Program-made: the position numbers and the translations under genes
Shown here: positions 59,700 to 64,000 of the stretch, in pieces
How positions within the stretch are numbered: position 1 is the first letter of the stretch
Layout of the letters: each line of letters opens with the position of its first letter
Notes under the pieces: generated by a model
Database searches by the model: none
Told to the model about the DNA's origin: nothing
Seen by the model: only the letters and a program-made list of their open reading frames with translations
Origin: Kryptolebias marmoratus
Lineage: Eukaryota; Chordata; Actinopteri; Cyprinodontiformes; Rivulidae
Direction: 5' to 3'
Assembly (NCBI RefSeq): GCF_001649575.2
Contig: NC_051446.1
Coordinates: 19,629,659 to 19,693,658 of the forward strand
DNA length: 64,000 bases

Positions 59700-59955
59700 A
59701 AAGTCGAAACTCCTGTTTTTTTGTTGTTTGTCAAGTATCTTTTGTGTTTTCTAGGTTTATTCCCTTGTGATCAAGTTGAGTTCCTTGTGTCACTTTTCAG
59801 TTTCCTGCTCTCTTGCCTCGCCCGTTCTCAGTTCCTCTTTGTTTTTGCTGCTTCCACGTCGGCCTTTTGTTTAATAAATATTTGAGTTTACGCCCGAGCT
59901 CTCCTGTGTCGGCTGGCATTCTTGGTTCAGGCCCACAAACCGTGACAAATAATTG
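59700..59955 (+). repeat. probable interspersed-repeat 3' region
   Basis: T-rich sequence leading to TTTAATAAATATTTGAG, CTCCTGTGTCGGCTGGCATTC and a terminal CCACAAACCGTGACA. This resembles the ends of a frequent fish repeat, but the family is not identified and the left end is uncertain. Confidence 0.35.
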
Positions 59956-60079
59956 TTGTTGTAATATTAAGAACTTACCACACAAAATTATCTTATTAAA
60001 TCAAGTCCTTTCTACTTTTTCAGTACTTGTGGGGGAAAAAGACTTGTGTTGTTCTATACCAGCTTGACTCACATGAACC

Positions 60080-60620
60080 AAATACAGAACTTGTTCTTAA
60101 GCTGCCAACAGTGCAGACACATTTTGTGGGTTTCCTGTTCAGAGTAGGCCTCAATTTTTTGATAAGAATCTTGCAATGAAAGAAGGTAAATGTTAGCTGA
60201 CTTGATGCTTTTTTATATGCTTTTTTTTTCCTTAGCAGAGAGATTTACTTGCACTTTATCTGCACCCACCATCCACATAAGACCACCGCCTTGTGTGCTG
60301 GAAATAGAGCGGCTTTGTGTAAAAGAAACAGCAGAAGCAAAGGAATGAAAATGTTCTCTTCCTGCTTCTGCGATCAGAGTGAGTGACTGCGATGAGAAGG
60401 ACTGACTTGTTTCCTCCTGCATTGACTTTCACAGTTTCTCACACAGTATATTTAGTGGAGGCAAACATAGGACAAGACAAAAGACAAAGGAAGAGGAGAA
60501 CAATAACAACTTTCTTCTTAGATTTTATTTATATTTTCATTGTGAGAAAGAAGTTTGATTGGACATCCAGGAAATATGTACTCAGATTGCATTCCAAGAC
60601 TGCATTTAGTTTGATGTTTA
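60080..60620. other. moderate-complexity non-coding stretch
   Basis: Frames of 69 (-) and 80 (+) codons are unrecognised. Nothing assigned. Confidence 0.35.
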
Positions 60621-60631
60621 CATGATCATCA

Positions 60632-61085
60632 CCCGCCGCCACAGGGCAAAAGCAGACAATATCGTTTTTGCCCGTGTCTGTGAGTGTGTGCATCTGTTTG
60701 TGTGTCTGTTACCAAAATATCTCATGAACCACAGAACATTTTTTATGGACTCTTGAAGAAAGTTATCCCTGGATTTACATTTACGGTTGATTAACTATTT
60801 AAGTCAATTCAATTCAAGATGGATGCCACAACCAACTGACCATAAAAAACACAAAAATGTCCATAAATCAATCAATTTTACAAATGCAGACCTAAATTTT
60901 GTAGTACCTGAGACTAATCCCCAACACACATATTGGGCACTCTTGGCACAGAGTGCTAATACATAGCACAAGATCTGTGTTAAAAACATTTCTACTGTTT
61001 GAAGTCAACTCTGTCTGTTTGCAAAACATCTCATAAACCACTTGACAGATTTTATTGAAATTTTAGAGATTAACAAATGATCATG
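60632..61085 (+). repeat. composite ~300-bp-unit repeat, copy H (head, one unit, start of a second)
   Basis: Head CCCGCCGCCACAGGGCAAAAG (60632) and ATCGTTTTTGCCCGTGTCTG, first unit from CAAAATATCTCATGAACC (60713), second unit start GCAAAACATCTCATAAACC (61021), period about 308. The second unit breaks off near 61085 and no tail is present. Confidence 0.88.
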
Positions 61086-61164
61086 TGGTCCTTATTTTGA
61101 CCTGTTATGAGTCATGTGTTGGGTTTTCAAGAGTTTTGCAGAAAGGTGATGGGCAATTAGTGTC

Positions 61165-61310
61165 TTACCTCTTGTAGATAGTTCCTTGAATGACCTCAGT
61201 TTGGAGAAATGGAGTTTAATTCTGACCAGATTCATGAGCTAACAGTTAGCACAAATAAATCCAGCCTTGAAAATGTCATAGCAGTTTATGCTTTTATGAA
61301 CTTTTACATT
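61165..61310. mobile_element. half copy of the 21.8-kb MITE family
   Basis: TCTTACCTCTTGT, then CTCAGTTTGGAGAAATGGAG, TTTAATTCTGACCA and TCATAGCAGTTTATGC repeat, in order, the left arm of the element at 21841-21940. The right arm is absent. Confidence 0.65.
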
Positions 61311-61369
61311 GTTGTTAAGTTTGTATTTATTTTTAGTCACTTCATCTGCCTTTCCTATTGGTAAATCAG

Positions 61370-61930
61370 AAAACTTGATGTGTTCTTTCAGCATCCATCC
61401 TGGACTACAGCACAAACATTTTTCAGTTCATCCTTATTGAATCCTGTCATCTGGGGAAGCCATGCAGTCGTATCACATGGTTGGTGCTCACATGTCAGAA
61501 AAGAAAAGGTCCTGTCAATAAACCGCTGGGACTGGAGATTATTCTATAATTGGCAAATACATCAGCCTAACATCTTCTGGGAAATGAGGAGATCCTGTAC
61601 CAATGCATAATGCTTCTCATAAGCCACTCCTTCTCCTTTTGCTCCTTTTGAGTCCCACAAATGTAATGCCTGTTTTATTGTGACAAGTGGTGGCAGCAGA
61701 AAGGCTCTTACTCTGGATTTGGTGGGAAGCCAGCAGAGTGGGACAAATGGAATGACCCATTCAGTAGCTCCAAATGTTTTAAGAGCTCTCATTTGGTTCT
61801 AACACAAAAGGAGGTATTGATGGAAGGAAATACTGGAGCTTTGTCGCTGGGAAAGGAGTTTTTCACAAACTTCAGTTCAAAATGCAAATGGTGGCACCTA
61901 CAGCAGTTCCGTTTTATTTCAGCTTTGCTG
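61370..61930. promoter_or_regulatory. candidate conserved or otherwise unassigned complex block
   Basis: Balanced composition. 76-codon frames on each strand are unrecognised and overlap. Possibly regulatory. Confidence 0.25.
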
Positions 61931-62030
61931 TGTTTCAGATGTAGACCTTGAAAAAGTAATGCATATTGATACTTTTAAAAGTTAAACTTTATTACTTTTG
62001 CATATATTGGCTGTTTTGAAGGCTTACTTT

Positions 62031-62378
62031 TACAATGCTAATTTCAGAAAAGTTGTCAAGTTGTGTAAAATGTAAACAAAAACAAAATGCAATGGTTTGC
62101 AACTCTCATAAACCCATATTTCATTCACAATATAACATAATAAATACATCAAATGCTGAAACTAAGAAATGGTACAATTATTTTGGAGCAAATAAAGTAA
62201 TTTTGTATTTGATGGCAGCATCACATTTCAAAGAAGCTGGAAGAAAATAATAATTAATAATTTGTTGCTTTACTTTGTTTCATTATGCATAAAATATGAG
62301 TTTATGAGATCTGCAAATCATTCCATTATTTTGTTGTTGTTGTTTTAACATTTTACATTTTTTGAATCGGGGATTGTA
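62031..62378. mobile_element. 348-bp non-autonomous derivative of the Tc1/mariner-type family
   Basis: TA-bounded. Left end TACAATGCTAATTTCAG matches the left end of the element at 48022. Shared inside: CTCATAAACCCATATTTC, GATGGCAGCATCACATTTC, and, on the right, GAGTTTATGAGATCTGCAAATC. The right end read on the minus strand is TACAATCCCCGATTC. It keeps the inverted arms and lacks the transposase, so it needed a helper to move. Confidence 0.85.
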
Positions 62379-62399
62379 TATTAAGACTTAAGATTTATC

Positions 62400-62990
62400 A
62401 AGATTTTCATGTAAGTCATAAGCATAATGTTAGGCCTCTCACTTTCTTATAGGCCTACAAAAAACAAAAAAGAATGCAAATAATATATAAAATACTAAGT
62501 AATCTGTAATTATTTGACCTAACCTAAGTATTTACTTAGTCTCTACCTTCAAGCTCAAACTGAAAAAAGTTAATACTTTAACAGAAGCACAAAAGGTTGA
62601 AATTACTTTAAAGTAGAATACGTTTCTAAATTTAGATGTACTGCAAAGCTTTTATGTTTTCTTTTGAGATTTGGTGAAAGAGTTGGCAGCACAGAACATA
62701 AACACTGAGGTCATACAGTGATAACGGTGTTCTAAGAAAAACAAAAGCGAACAGAAAACCAAGAAGAGATGTCAAATATTTTACTGTATTTGGGTGGAAA
62801 ACTCCCGATCTTTATCACAAATAATATGCCCTTTATTGGGTTTAGGTTCCAAATACAAACACTAAGTAGTCAGAACTCTAGTCACTTTTTTTTCACCAAG
62901 TGGTGTTTCTTAAATTACTTTTATAAGTAGATTTATGTCTGTAGCATCTCCGAGGAAGAACACTTAATGAGTGGTTTCTGCAGTTTAAAG
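62400..62990. other. AT-rich spacer
   Basis: Nothing recognised. Confidence 0.5.
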
Positions 62991-63320
62991 CTCCAGCAGA
63001 CATTCACAATCATTGTGATTTTGTGTCATTTTTACATGTTGGTGGCTGTGATGGTCAGACAGCTCGAGCCTCTGCCCACATTTGCAGTCGTTGTTGGCAC
63101 AAGTCTAAAACACTGAAAAAAAATGAACATCCGTTTCCTTTCTGTGAAAGACTTAGTCTCTGCTGTCAACCACGATGATGACCCTGAAATAAAGAAGACA
63201 CAAGTCTGTCATGCTGCTCAGAAATGTTAGATGTTACCCAACAGTTTCATGGAACTCACTTAACACATTGAGTTCAGAGTTGCCTGAGTGCATTTTTAAA
63301 AGTCTTCTGTGACCTAGGAT
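62990..63320. other. moderate-complexity non-coding stretch
   Basis: Slightly GC-richer. No frames or repeats recognised. Confidence 0.3.
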
Positions 63321-63444
63321 GATGGAACAGTTTCTAACTTCCCTTTGCACAATGATACAGCCTAAGAATCAGAAATAAAGCATGTGAATAAGTTTGTGCT
63401 TTTAAGTTTTATATGAGAAAAAAATAAAGTTGATATTTATTTTG

Positions 63445-63740
63445 CTTGCATCCAAAGAGGAAGATGAATGCTTTTGTGTCTGTTAGCAAAATATCTTATT
63501 AGATGTATATTTACAACTGATTAACTTTTGGAGCCAACCCAATTTAAGATGGCCGTCACAGCCAATTCATCTTTGAAAACACCAAAATGGCTCAAACTCA
63601 GTCTGTTTTACAGCTATTGTACTGAAATTTGATGCATTTGTGGCTGAGAGTTATTCACAACACATACTCCAAGTGCTACTTAGCTCGTTGCTATAAGTGT
63701 AGCCACAACTGTTTGTCTGTTAGCAAAATATCTCCTGAAC
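63445..63740 (+). repeat. composite ~300-bp-unit repeat, copy I, interrupted by insertion
   Basis: TGTGTCTGTTAGCAAAATATC, TACAACTGATTAACTTTTGG, AATTTAAGATGGCCG, CAAAATGGCTCAAACTCAG, CACAACACATACTCCAAGTG. A second unit then starts at CTGTTAGCAAAATATCTCC (63717) and stops at GAAC (63740), where the CAGGGGTG element begins. Confidence 0.87.
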
Positions 63741-64000
63741 CAGGGGTGGAAATTAGCACCCGCCACCGGCCAAATGCGGGTAAATATTTGAAGTGGCGGG
63801 TGAATTTGATCAACACACACGCCACTGCAGCGGGTTGGCAATTTGAACAGAAAATGTGTTATTTGTCCTCTTGACCTATAGGGGGCAGTAATGTGCTCTA
63901 GTTGCTGCTGTTACGTCGAGCCGCGTTCCCCCATCAGATACGGTTCCCCCTGCGTCTCCGTAAATAATGACTTATCTATTAACAGAATTGTTTAGAGGGG
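63741..64000 (+). mobile_element. hAT-like DNA transposon, left part, cut by the window end
   Basis: Starts CAGGGGTGGAAATTAG, the CAGNGGTG-type terminus of hAT elements, exactly where the composite repeat is interrupted. The interior CACCCGCCACCGGCC, GTGGCGGGTGAATTTG and TAGGGGGCAGTAATG are words I recall from an abundant teleost element. The other terminus and the 8-bp target duplication lie beyond the window. An 81-codon + frame crossing the junction (63629-63874) is a chimera of the two repeats. Confidence 0.6.

Overview
The window looks like a non-coding stretch of a ray-finned fish genome, probably a percomorph/acanthomorph. It is AT-rich, with no convincing complete protein-coding gene, rRNA or tRNA on either strand. 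The lineage call rests on repeats recognised from memory: TTAA-flanked MITEs, ACTGTAAAA-ended MITEs, a TA-flanked Tc1/mariner-superfamily element that begins TACAAYCC and contains 'AAAAGTTGGGA' blocks, a hAT-like CAGGGGTG element, and short teleost interspersed repeats. No database search was possible. The longest open frames (up to 131 codons) look like chance: several begin at TTG rather than ATG, none resembles a known domain, and many lie inside repeats.

Layout. 1-4.3 kb is AT-rich and nearly featureless, except for one exon-like block on the minus strand (4029-4189). 4.3-5.1 kb is the first of nine copies of a composite repeat built from a ~285-305 bp unit. From ~6 to ~26 kb, islands of higher-complexity, less AT-rich sequence alternate with AT-rich spacers. 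The islands resemble the conserved non-coding (enhancer) elements of vertebrate developmental gene deserts. Embedded there are a perfect (ATCT)41 microsatellite, two small blocks with strong splice signals (21123-21314) and a TTAA MITE. 27.0-27.5 kb holds a decayed C-terminal remnant of a LINE reverse transcriptase. 29.7-35.9 kb is a second island-rich block. 36-41 kb is repeat-rich (three MITEs or degenerate arrays, two dinucleotide tracts, composite-repeat copies). 41-47.6 kb mixes islands with three more copies of the composite repeat. 48.0-49.3 kb is a full-length but internally deleted Tc1/mariner-type transposon, and 62.0-62.4 kb holds a 348-bp deletion derivative of the same family. 49.3-59 kb alternates islands, microsatellites and one GC-richer exon-like block (52754-52848). 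59.5-64 kb is repeat-dominated and ends in a hAT-like insertion nested in the last composite-repeat copy and cut by the window edge.

Overall interpretation (inference): a gene desert or very large intron near a developmentally regulated gene, with many candidate regulatory elements and old, mostly dead transposons. The neighbouring gene cannot be identified from this window. No new multi-gene system was found. The observations most worth following up are the nine-copy composite repeat, the splice-bounded mini-exons and the palindromic transcription-factor-like sites inside the islands.
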